From Clostridiales bacterium (GTDB taxonomy: Bacteria > Bacillota > Sulfobacillia > UBA995), in assembly GCA_003517845.1 (NCBI GenBank), contig DOZU01000206.1, forward strand, positions 1 to 34,309: DNA of 34,309 bases, written 5' to 3'. Shown here in pieces: positions 25,241 to 32,880 of the stretch (within the stretch, counting starts at the first letter, position 1; every line of letters starts with the position of its first letter). The notes under the pieces are model-generated. The model was not told the origin of the DNA. It was given only the letters and a program-made list of their open reading frames with translations, and searched no databases. The position numbers and the translations under genes are program-made.

Positions 25241-26002
25241 TCAGGTCGCAGGTCCCGCACCGAAGTCCCGCAGCCGCACCGGGAGGTAGCGCGGGCCCCA
25301 GTCGCCCGGGCCGGCCTCGAAGACGCCGGCACAGGGGGCGCCGCAGTTACGGCAGCCCCCCTCCGGAGTCAGGTTCCATGCGGTGATCGCGTACGACCGG
25401 CGGCCGATGAGGATGGTGCCACACTCGGGGCAGCAGGTGTTTTCGCCGGCGAAATCGCGGATGTTGCCGGTATACGCGTAGCGGGCGCCGTTCGCCTGTG
25501 CGATGTCCCGTGCCCGGTGGAGGGCGGCGGGGGGCGTGGGTGGATGGTCCCGCAGCCTCCAATCCGGGTGAAAGGCCGTGAAATGAATCGGCACCTCCGG
25601 GCCAAGTTCGTCGACTATCCACCGGGTCATGGCGTCGACCTCCGCCGGCGAGCCGTTTTCGCCGGGTATGATCAGGTGGGTGATCTCGAGCCAGACGCTC
25701 GTGTCCCGCTTGAGGTAGAAGCAGGCCAAGTTGCAGCCGGCGGTGCCGAAGGATAGCACGGGTGTCCCGGGCAAGAAGTGATAGAGCGGTTTCTTCTCAA
25801 CCGGGTCCACGCAGAAGCCGCTGGACCGGCCGTAAGCCGTCAGTACGATCCGGCCCTGCCGGCAGGCTCGGATGAAGCAAGGCCCCCGCTGCCCCTCGCG
25901 TAGCCGGCAGTGGCGGGGGCAGAGATCGCACTGGATGCGGCCGTCAGGCCTGCCGTGCCAGTACTTGGAGGGCACTACGGGACCGGTTCTCGCTGCATCC
26001 AA
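25241..26002 (-). pseudogene. AmmeMemoRadiSam-system radical SAM enzyme with core deletion
   Basis: A 253-residue product matching AmmeMemoRadiSam radical SAM proteins at both ends but missing the middle. The N-terminal cysteine motif CDLCPRHC (25-32) and LSFGTAGCNLAC (83-94) run directly into FYLKRDTSVWLEIT (95-108), which normally lies about 100 residues later. The deletion removes the third cysteine of CxxxCxxC (only Cys90 and Cys94 remain) and much of the barrel, so the [4Fe-4S]-AdoMet site cannot form. The downstream frame stays open to the zinc-ribbon-like tail (CCPECG, CRNCGAPC). Junction at about 25720. The TTG start follows GAGGAGGG. Almost certainly inactive, or an assembly artefact. 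Confidence 0.85.
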
Positions 26003-26058
26003 CGCGCTGCCCTCCTCGGCCGGCGCCGGTGGCCTGGCGGGCGAAAGGCGGAGATGCC

Positions 26059-26958
26059 ATGCTTCAGGTACGGCCTCCCGCCGTGGCGGGCACCTTCTAT
26101 CCCGCCGAACCGGAGGAGTTGCGGGCCATGGTCCGGGAGTACCTGGCCGCCGCCGGGTCCCCCGGGCCGGTTCCGATCGCCCTCATCGTCCCCCACGCCG
26201 GGTACCCCTACTCCGCTGCCGTGGCCGCAGCCGCCTACGGTCGGCTGGCCGCATGCGGTGCCGCCTTCCGGCGGGCGGTGCTGGTCGGCCCGGCCCACCG
26301 CGCCCCCGTGCGGGGTGTGGCGACCAGCAGCGCCCAGGCCTTCGCGACGCCGCTGGGCACCGTAACCGTCGATCGCTCCGCCATCACCTCGATTCTAACG
26401 CTTTCGCGGGTCGCCGTCGACGACGCCGCGCATGCTTCCGAGCACAGCCTGGAGGTCCAGCTCCCGTTCCTTCAGACCGCCCTCCCCGACTTCAGCCTGG
26501 TGCCGCTGCTGGTGGGCGACGCCACTCCCCGGGAGGTCCTCGAGGTGCTGGAGGTCTTGCGGGACGGACCGGAGACGCTCGTCGTCAGCACCGACCTCAG
26601 CCACTACCTGGACTATGGGGCGGCCAGGCGACTTGACCTCGCCACTTCTCGAGCCATCGAGGCGTTGCAGTCCGAGGACATCAGACCACATCAGGCCTGT
26701 GGCTGGACGGGCCTGGTCGCCATCCTCGACCTGGCCCGCCGGCACGGACTGCGGGCCGAGACGCTCGACGTGAGGAACTCCGGCGACACGGGCGGGCCCC
26801 GGCACAAGGTCGTCGGCTACGGGGCCTACGCGGTGGTATCGCGTCATGGTCCACCGGGCCGCAGATCCCAGGCGGTTGGCCACCCGCTGCCTGGCGGCAC
26901 TATAGGCTGCCAGGGCGGCGGCCTGAGCCTCCCAGAGGCCGTCAGCGGTAGTCCATGA
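26059..26958 (+). CDS. AmmeMemoRadiSam-system protein B (MEMO1 family)
   Basis: A 299-residue MEMO1-family protein. Family segments are in order: PAVAGTFYPAEPEELRAMV, LIVPHAGYPYS, VLVGPAHRAPV, EHSLEVQLPFLQ and VVSTDLSHYLDY, then VVGYGAYAV near residue 253-261, where the family normally ends. The frame then continues about 38 more residues, antisense to the decayed protease copy, so the natural end was probably lost. The family is related to extradiol-type dioxygenases with a histidine metal site; its biochemical role with AMMECR1 and radical SAM partners is unknown. No AMMECR1 gene is in the window. Confidence 0.88.
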   Translation: MLQVRPPAVAGTFYPAEPEELRAMVREYLAAAGSPGPVPIALIVPHAGYPYSAAVAAAAYGRLAACGAAFRRAVLVGPAHRAPVRGVATSSAQAFATPLGTVTVDRSAITSILTLSRVAVDDAAHASEHSLEVQLPFLQTALPDFSLVPLLVGDATPREVLEVLEVLRDGPETLVVSTDLSHYLDYGAARRLDLATSRAIEALQSEDIRPHQACGWTGLVAILDLARRHGLRAETLDVRNSGDTGGPRHKVVGYGAYAVVSRHGPPGRRSQAVGHPLPGGTIGCQGGGLSLPEAVSGSP

Positions 26959-27116
26959 CCAGGCGAGGGGATCCAGGGATGTAGTGAGGAGGTAGGTCGC
27001 GTAGGCGGAGGTTGCCTGGAGACTCCGAGCATACAGAGCTGCGCCAGTTCCTGGATGTCCGGGTAGCGGGCATAATGCAGGGGCCACGCCGCCCCGCAGC
27101 CTGGGCCATCCCCGGG
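26865..27116 (-). pseudogene. Decayed tandem copy of the protease 3' end
   Basis: Directly after the protease stop, the minus strand encodes HYARYPDIQELAQL and, in another frame, LYARSLQATSAYATYLLTTS then SLDPLAWSWTTADGLW. These match the protease C-terminus (YHPRYPEIQELARL; LYVRKLEANMAYNTFILTVA; ALDPPTWSQTIADNLW). A small frame disruption lies at 27034-27038 (CTCTG, probably a duplicated CT). It is therefore a tandem duplicate of about the last 80 codons, diverged and frameshifted. Confidence 0.8.
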
Positions 27117-29069
27117 TCAGTCCAGGGCGTCTGCGATGCGACGTCTTGCCGCGTAGTAGGAGTCCCGCGCAGCAATGTGGGTCGCCCACAGGTTGTCGGC
27201 GATCGTCTGCGACCAGGTGGGGGGATCCAGCGCCACGGTGAGGATGAAAGTGTTGTAAGCCATGTTTGCCTCCAACTTGCGTACATACAGCCGCGCCAGT
27301 TCCTGGATCTCGGGGTACCGGGGGTGATAGGAGGCCGTATCGTCCCGCAACCAGCTTAGTGCGGCAAGCGCTTCCCGCAGCAGGCTGACCTTGGCTGGCC
27401 CCCACGGCGCCCGCATCGCCTGGCTCAGGATGGGCACTATCGTCTGCCACCGGTCCACCCACTCATACTCCTCGGTGTAGTAACTGAACCAGTCATCCTG
27501 GAGGTCGTAGTTGCCTTCTTGGTTCAGCCAGTAGTAGTGATCGGCCGGCATGGCGAAGGCGAACTCCTCTCCCGGCACACCAAGCGTGTTCACCCCGATC
27601 CACTCGCCGTAGAGATTGACGACGGGCCCTCCGCTGCTCCCGGGGGCAATCGCGGCATCGTGCTGTATGCTGACCAAGTCGGGAATCCAGGCGCCAAGCG
27701 ATGGTGATACCTCCCGCATCGCGCCTACCATGCCCCGGGTTACCGTACGATCGAGACCCAGCGGGTCGCCGAAAGCGAGCACGTCGTCGCCGACCCGGAC
27801 GTCCTGCAAGTACCGGAGGTGGCTGATGATGGGGAAACGAAGGTGGGCAGGCGCATTCAGGGCGAGAATCGCCAAGTCCGTATGGTTATCGATCTTGAGG
27901 ATGGATGCGGGGAAGGACGTGCCGTCAAAGGTGATGACCGAGATGTAGCGTCCGCCCCTCACGACGTGGGCGTTCGTGAGTACTCGGCCGTCCGAAGCTA
28001 CGAAGAATCCGCTACCCCGGGTCCGATTGGTCCTCACCGACACCATGGCCGGCTGGACGAGCGCGATGACCTCCGGGACGGACAGGGGAACGGGTGGACC
28101 GATGTTGGTTGAGGTAGTCACGACCGGGGTGACGGCGGCGGACTGCCATACACCCCTTGCCGCCGCCCGCGCTTCGCGTTCAAGGGATGCGAGGACCGGG
28201 GCATAGGGGACGTCGCCCCCGACGGCGAGCCATGCATGCCCGTCCCTCAACAGGAGCGCATTCAGCATCTGCCCGCGCACTTCCGGCTCGCCGCCGTCGA
28301 AGGGCCGGCCAAGCCACACATAGGCAGGCAGGTGCCCCACTCCGTCTCGGCCTCCCCAGCCGAATTCGACGTACACGACCGCGCCGATGGGCAGGAGGTC
28401 CTTGACGTAGGCCACAGCCTCGGCGGCGAAAGGCTCGGGGTGAGGCGACAATCGCGGGGCGGTCGCCCCGATCAAGCGGAGGGTCTCAACGAAACCACCC
28501 ACTAGAGCGACCCGGATGGTATCGGCGGCGACGACCTCGACCACGGTCGCTACGGTTACCGCGAGCATGGGCGGTACTCCCGGCAACCGGCCCGGCGGTC
28601 CGATCAGCACGGCGCGATGGGACGGATCCCAGCCGACCTCGAAACCGAAAGCCTCGGCCACGAAGCGTGCCGGCAGGACTACACGTCCGGGCGGGACGAT
28701 CAGCGGGGTCACGTCCATCTCCCGCGGGACGTCACTGACGACGATGAACGGAGAGCCGGTTCGCAGTCTCACCGACACCGCACCCATCGTCAGCGTTACG
28801 GTCTGGGTGGCGGCATCCCATATGATGCCTTCCTCGGATACCCCCAACGCATAGGCCAGGAAGCGGACGGGGACGAAAGTCCGACCGTCGCGGATGAAGG
28901 GAGCGGCGTCCGCCCGCGCGGGAGCGCCGTCGACCACGTACGTGAGGCAATCTACCACGAAGACGACTTGGCGCTGGGCAGCTGGGGCGCTCAGGGCTAC
29001 TACATCCGTGGATATCAGCAAGATCGCCATCACTAACGCCATCAGCACCGTCCGGCGTACCCGCAGCAT
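27117..29069 (-). CDS. Secreted CuAO_N / nuclease-fold / trypsin-like serine protease fusion
   Basis: A 650-residue exported protein. Signal peptide 1-30 (TVLMALVMAILLIS); copper-amine-oxidase-N-like repeats 35-160 (GRTFVPVRFLAYALG, VVLPARFVAEAFGFEV); a staphylococcal-nuclease-fold domain 172-308; an HtrA/trypsin-like domain about 330-515 with His368 (TNAHVV), Asp398 (HTDLAIL) and Ser479 (PGSSGGP); then a helical tail 525-650. In the nuclease fold the position of Glu43 is Arg206 and of Arg87 is His246, so it is probably non-catalytic, perhaps a binding module. ATG 29069 with GAGGAGGG upstream is chosen over 29198. The protease triad looks intact; no PDZ domain is seen. It likely degrades or processes extracellular proteins. 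Confidence 0.85.
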   Translation of the reverse strand: MLRVRRTVLMALVMAILLISTDVVALSAPAAQRQVVFVVDCLTYVVDGAPARADAAPFIRDGRTFVPVRFLAYALGVSEEGIIWDAATQTVTLTMGAVSVRLRTGSPFIVVSDVPREMDVTPLIVPPGRVVLPARFVAEAFGFEVGWDPSHRAVLIGPPGRLPGVPPMLAVTVATVVEVVAADTIRVALVGGFVETLRLIGATAPRLSPHPEPFAAEAVAYVKDLLPIGAVVYVEFGWGGRDGVGHLPAYVWLGRPFDGGEPEVRGQMLNALLLRDGHAWLAVGGDVPYAPVLASLEREARAAARGVWQSAAVTPVVTTSTNIGPPVPLSVPEVIALVQPAMVSVRTNRTRGSGFFVASDGRVLTNAHVVRGGRYISVITFDGTSFPASILKIDNHTDLAILALNAPAHLRFPIISHLRYLQDVRVGDDVLAFGDPLGLDRTVTRGMVGAMREVSPSLGAWIPDLVSIQHDAAIAPGSSGGPVVNLYGEWIGVNTLGVPGEEFAFAMPADHYYWLNQEGNYDLQDDWFSYYTEEYEWVDRWQTIVPILSQAMRAPWGPAKVSLLREALAALSWLRDDTASYHPRYPEIQELARLYVRKLEANMAYNTFILTVALDPPTWSQTIADNLWATHIAARDSYYAARRRIADALD

Positions 29070-29234
29070 GGGGATCCCTCCTCGCGGCGGTCTTGATTGA
29101 GCGCCGCCGACCGCCCTCACCGCTCCGGTATAAAGGCAATTGTATGATATCATCATAATCCGACATATGCTGTCGGTCCGATTGGGGAGGAGGGACATTC
29201 GAGATCGAGGCGATTCTTCGGGTTCATGGGACTG

Positions 29235-29427
29235 TTAGCTGCCCCGGCATACTTCATCCCTGTTACCGACTTCCACCACTACGACAACCAGTTTGTCATT
29301 CCCTATTTCATAGCGGATCATCTGACAAGGCCTCGATGCGCTCGAGAATGCGCCAGAGATCCATCTTCGGAGTGGCGCGAAGATCCTTGGTCACGGATTA
29401 CCTGAAAACCAGCCCATATTTTCCCAT
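29235..29427 (-). pseudogene. Broken RelE-family toxin gene
   Basis: Below the antitoxin the minus strand holds scattered pieces of a RelE toxin. An ATG at 29427 reads MGKYGLVFR, stops at TAA (29398-29400), then continues SVTKDLRATPKMDLWRILER and ends after ALSDDPL at 29308. A second frame from 29321 reads IRYEIGNDKLVVVVVEVGNR, the normal C-terminus. About 20-25 middle codons are missing and the frame is shifted. The toxin is dead by a nonsense change and a deletion. Confidence 0.75.
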
Positions 29428-29647
29428 GGGCCTTCAGGTCCTGGAGCAGTTGTTCGTAAGTCAGCGTAGGCTCCTTCGCGCGTTCCTCAAAGGCGCAAAG
29501 ATCCTCAGCGTCCTCACGAAGGACCATCTGGACCGCCTCATTCACAATATCAGACCCGCTTCGCTGTGTCTCCGCAGCCTTGATCCGAAGCGCCCGATGA
29601 AGCCCGGATTTCAAGTAGATGGTTGACCGCCTCGTAGTCTCGCTCAT
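29318..29647 (-). CDS. Ribbon-helix-helix (RelB/CopG-like) antitoxin
   Basis: An 109-residue product. Residues 1-45 (TTRRSTIYLKSGLHRALRIK, then SGSDIVNEAVQMVL) form a ribbon-helix-helix DNA-binding domain, followed by the acidic toxin-binding region ending at LKAHGKI (77). A typical antitoxin would stop there next to the toxin start; here the frame reads 32 more residues through the toxin remains, probably by loss of its stop. ATG 29647 follows GGAGG by eight bases. A perfect palindrome CGTCATGACG at 29690-29699 could be its operator. Confidence 0.8.
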   Translation of the reverse strand: MSETTRRSTIYLKSGLHRALRIKAAETQRSGSDIVNEAVQMVLREDAEDLCAFEERAKEPTLTYEQLLQDLKAHGKIWAGFQVIRDQGSSRHSEDGSLAHSRAHRGLVR

Positions 29648-29958
29648 GGAAGCCACCTCCGCAGGCATTACAGCATCACGATGTCAAAGCGTCATGACGT
29701 CCAGCTGGAGCAGCTAACGATCCGGTTCAGCGCCGGCGGTTAGCCATCGGTTGCAGTGCCTCGGGTGACATACGACTAACTCGTTTACCTGCGACTGCGG
29801 GGCGAGCGATGGCCCAGTCTTTTACGGGCGGTCCGCAATTCTGTATTCCCTGGCATCATGTCGGGCAGACTTCCGGCCTTATTGTTCAGTTCGAAAGGTT
29901 CTACCCCTCCGGCAAACGAAATGTTCATACGAGCCGACGTCACGGGAGGGAGATGCCC
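29648..29958. other. Intergenic region between antitoxin and second AOR operon
   Basis: About 310 bases. It contains the CGTCATGACG palindrome (29690-29699) and, on the minus strand, a TTGACA (29682-29687) without a -10 at proper spacing. On the plus strand TTTACG (29820-29825) and TATTCC (29843-29848) are 17 bases apart but match poorly. The frame open from 29809 lacks family similarity before 29953. I see no RNA gene or terminator. Confidence 0.5.
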
Positions 29959-31074
29959 ATGCGCATTGCCGTGCTCGGGGGGGCCGGCGACATTGGCCGT
30001 ACCGCCGTCCGGTTCATGCTGGCGATGCCCGGCGTACATCGGGTGACGGTGGCGGACATCCGGGTCGACAAGGCGGCCGAGGTCGCCCGCGATCAGGGGG
30101 GCGGCCGAGCGGTGGCCGCCCGCGTCGACGTCGCCGACCGCCGGCAACTGATCGAACTGATGCGGGAGCACGACGTCACTCTGGGTGCAGCCGGGCCTTT
30201 CTACCGTTTTGAGGAGGGGGTAGTCCGTGCGGCGGTGGAAGCGCGGGCGGCGTACGTCAGCGTGTGCGACGACCACGACGCGACCGAGACGGTGCTGGCG
30301 CTTGACGGGGCGGCCCGGGAGCGTGCGGCCCGGATCCTGGTGGGGGCCGGGTGGACGCCCGGCCTATCCAACTTACTCGCCAAGCGAGCTGCGGAAGGCA
30401 TGGATCGGGTCGACGCCATCCGGATTGCCTGGGCCGGAGCGTCGGCCGATGCGCCCGGCCACGCGGTGTTGTTGCACACGTTGCACATCTTCGCCGGCAC
30501 CGTCCCATCTTTCCGGGAGGGGCGCCTGGTCAGGGTTGCGGCCGGCGGCGAGCCGGAGTTGGTGCGCTTCCCTCCGCCGGTGGGACCGGTCCGCGTCTTC
30601 ACCGTAGGCCATCCCGAACCGATTACCGTGCCGGTCCATATCGGGAAGGGCATCCAGGAGTGTCACGTGAAAGGCGGTCTCAAGGAACCGCTGCTGACAA
30701 CGTTGGCCGTGGCGATATCGCGGCTGGGCCTGATCGCCACCCCGGGGCGACAGCGCGGAGTGGCCGCCCTGATCAAGCCGGCCCTGCCTTGGCTCGAGCG
30801 ACTCGGCCCCCGGGCAATCCCCTGCTCGGCCATAAGGGTGGACGTGACCGGGACCCGGGGAGGGATCCCCGCCCGCGCGTCCTGGGGTGCCGCCGATCGG
30901 ATGGCCATCCTGACCGCCTTGCCGGCCGCCCTCATCACCCACCGCCTCGGACAGGGCCTCATCACCCGGCTCGGGGTGTATCCGCCCGAGGCCGACGGGG
31001 CGGTCGATCCCCGCTGGCTATGCCAGGCGGCCTCCGAACGCGGCCTGGCCATCGTCAACCTGGCCGGAGCATAA
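29959..31074 (+). CDS. Saccharopine dehydrogenase-like NAD(P)-binding protein
   Basis: A 371-residue protein starting MRIAVLGGAGDIGRTAV, the saccharopine-dehydrogenase NADP-binding motif (GGAGDIG at 7-13). ADIRVDKAAEV (29-39) is the second-strand acidic end; DVTLGAAGPFYRFEEGVVRA and AYVSVCDD continue the family. The C-terminal half does not look like true saccharopine reductase. The family includes homospermidine synthases, trans-acting enoyl reductases and unknown oxidoreductases. ATG 29959 is nine bases after GGGAGG; ATG 29953 is the alternative. First gene of the second AOR operon, four bases before the MoaD-like gene. Confidence 0.83.
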   Translation: MRIAVLGGAGDIGRTAVRFMLAMPGVHRVTVADIRVDKAAEVARDQGGGRAVAARVDVADRRQLIELMREHDVTLGAAGPFYRFEEGVVRAAVEARAAYVSVCDDHDATETVLALDGAARERAARILVGAGWTPGLSNLLAKRAAEGMDRVDAIRIAWAGASADAPGHAVLLHTLHIFAGTVPSFREGRLVRVAAGGEPELVRFPPPVGPVRVFTVGHPEPITVPVHIGKGIQECHVKGGLKEPLLTTLAVAISRLGLIATPGRQRGVAALIKPALPWLERLGPRAIPCSAIRVDVTGTRGGIPARASWGAADRMAILTALPAALITHRLGQGLITRLGVYPPEADGAVDPRWLCQAASERGLAIVNLAGA

Positions 31075-31078
31075 GCGC

Positions 31079-31324
31079 ATGGAGAGCATCACCGTTGAGC
31101 TGAGCTACGCAGGCTACATCGCCCGGCTGGCGGGCAGGGCCACCGAACGGATCGAACTCCCCGGCGGATCGACCCTGCAGGCCGTGCTCGAGCATGTAAC
31201 CGCCCGGTGCGGACTGACCCCGACCCAGGCCCGCCAGGTGTACCTGCGCGTGGAGGGCGGGATGGGGACAACCCTGGTCGATGGCGACCGGGTGCTGGTG
31301 GGCGTGCTGATCGGAGGGGGATGA
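31079..31324 (+). CDS. MoaD/ThiS-like sulfur-carrier protein
   Basis: An 81-residue ubiquitin-fold protein with IELPGGSTLQAVLEHV in the middle, DGDRVLVGVLIGGG at the end and hence the C-terminal Gly-Gly needed for thiocarboxylation. It is only distantly similar to the MoaD-like protein at 3492. It lies in an operon with AOR at 32877, as the first does with the other AOR, suggesting dedicated cofactor sulfur carriers. ThiS activity cannot be excluded. Confidence 0.82.
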   Translation: MESITVELSYAGYIARLAGRATERIELPGGSTLQAVLEHVTARCGLTPTQARQVYLRVEGGMGTTLVDGDRVLVGVLIGGG

Positions 31325-32427
31325 TCGTGGAATTCACCGAGTTCCGCGTGACCACGCGCGTGGTAGCCGGCTGGGACTTGGCCGCCAGCCTTGACGTCGA
31401 GTTGAGCCAAGCCGGTCTTGAGCGGGGGCTGGTCGTCACCGATCCCGGCGTGCGTCCCCTGGCCGAACGGCTGCTGTCCGCCTCGCACCGGCTGATCGGC
31501 CTGCATGATGCCATCACGCCCAACTCCGAGGTGGGGCAGGTCGAGCGGCTGGCCGAGCGCGCGCGGGACGCAGGTGCCGGATTCCTGCTGGCGGTGGGAG
31601 GGGGCAGCGTCATCGACACCGCCAAGGCGGCGGCCATCGTGCTCACCGAGGGCGGCCGCCTCCTCGATCACCAGGGAGTCAACGTATTGGCCCGCCCCTT
31701 GTTTCCGGTGGCCGCCGTGCCCACGACCGCGGGGACGGGCAGCGAGGTCACCTGCTACGCGGTGATCAGGGATGGGGATGCCGCTGCCAAGGTCATCTTC
31801 ACCAGCGAGTGGCTGCCGCCGGTGCTCGCGATCCTCGACCCCGCGTTGACCCTCGGTCTGCCTCCGGCCCTGACGGCGTCCACGGGGATGGATGCCCTCA
31901 CCCACGCCGTGGAGGCATACCTTTCCAACCGGGCCGGCCCGTTCAGCGATGCGCTGGCGCTGGCCGCCCTGGAGACGATCTATCGGCATCTGCCCCCGGC
32001 CGTGCGCGACGGCAGCGACCGGGAGGCGCGCTGGCACTTGCTCATATCCAGTTGTCAGGCCGGGATGGCCATTTCCTGGGCCATGCTGGGTTGCGCCCAT
32101 GCCCTGGCACATGCCTGCGGCGGGCTCCGCCAGGTGCCGCACGGCGTGGCCAACGCCATCTTGCTGCCCCATTGCCTGGCGTACAACCGGCCCGCCGTGG
32201 AGGCGCGCTGGTGGACGCTGGCGGACGTGATGGGGGCCGACCCGGTCAAGGGGGTGGCGGCCCTGGCCCGGCGGATCGGCCTGCCGGAGCGGCTGCGCGA
32301 GGTGGGGGTGGCCGAGTCGGACCTCGGGCCGCTGGCCGAAGCGGCTATCCTGGACGGGAGCATCTTCACCAATCCCCGGGAAGCGACGGTCGAGGAGCTT
32401 GCCCAGATCCTGCGTGCCGCGTACTGA
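31321..32427 (+). CDS. Iron-containing (group III) alcohol dehydrogenase
   Basis: A 368-residue enzyme of the iron-dependent alcohol dehydrogenase family. The NAD-binding GGGSVIDTAK is at 93-102, PTTAGTGSEVT at 134-144, and metal ligands Asp191, His195 (DALTHAVEAY), His264 (ALAHACGG) and His274 (VPHGVAN) are all present. It interconverts an alcohol and an aldehyde. Its ATG overlaps the MoaD-like stop. Beside an AOR, the pair could run alcohol to aldehyde to acid, or the reverse; direction is not decidable from sequence. Confidence 0.93.
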   Translation: MIVEFTEFRVTTRVVAGWDLAASLDVELSQAGLERGLVVTDPGVRPLAERLLSASHRLIGLHDAITPNSEVGQVERLAERARDAGAGFLLAVGGGSVIDTAKAAAIVLTEGGRLLDHQGVNVLARPLFPVAAVPTTAGTGSEVTCYAVIRDGDAAAKVIFTSEWLPPVLAILDPALTLGLPPALTASTGMDALTHAVEAYLSNRAGPFSDALALAALETIYRHLPPAVRDGSDREARWHLLISSCQAGMAISWAMLGCAHALAHACGGLRQVPHGVANAILLPHCLAYNRPAVEARWWTLADVMGADPVKGVAALARRIGLPERLREVGVAESDLGPLAEAAILDGSIFTNPREATVEELAQILRAAY

Positions 32428-32454
32428 CCGCTGACATGAGGGAGGCTGGATCGC

Positions 32455-32880
32455 ATGGCCATATTCGCCCGAGCCGAGGACGTGTATGCCGCCATTGGGG
32501 CGCTGTTCGAGTGGGGGAGCCAGGACGGGGAACTTGGACCCAAGATCGGCGAGTCGGGCTTGACCATCCGCTTCGTCTATCACCGGCCTGATGCGGAGAT
32601 CACGGTCGACGCCAAGGCGGTGCCGCCCGAAGGACGCCACTTCACGGTGCACTGCGGCCCGTCGGACCTCAAGGCCGACGTGACCATGGAGATGGACTCC
32701 GACATCGCTCACACTTTCTGGTTCGGCAAGATGAATCTCATGACCGCGCTTGCCCGGGGGCAGATGAAGGCGGTAGGCCCCATCCAGAGCATCCTGAAGC
32801 TCCTGCCCGCCATCAAACCTGCTTACCGGAAGTATCCCGAGATCGCCCGCTCCCTGGGCCTGCCCGGGGGCGAGGCATGA
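32455..32880 (+). CDS. SCP2 sterol-transfer family protein
   Basis: A 141-residue SCP2-fold protein (RFVYHRPDAEITVDAKAVPP; SDLKADVTMEMDSDIAHTFW; FGKMNLMTALARGQMKAVG). The fold binds acyl-CoA or other hydrophobic ligands in a tunnel. It overlaps the AOR gene by four bases, so a role in delivering or holding a hydrophobic aldehyde or acid for that enzyme is a tempting inference. There is no signal peptide, so it is probably cytoplasmic. Confidence 0.85.
   Translation: MAIFARAEDVYAAIGALFEWGSQDGELGPKIGESGLTIRFVYHRPDAEITVDAKAVPPEGRHFTVHCGPSDLKADVTMEMDSDIAHTFWFGKMNLMTALARGQMKAVGPIQSILKLLPAIKPAYRKYPEIARSLGLPGGEA

Noticed and set aside
29809..29958. N-terminal extension of the saccharopine-dehydrogenase-like protein
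   Set aside because: The extra 50 residues lack family similarity, and a strong GGGAGG lies just before ATG 29953/29959.
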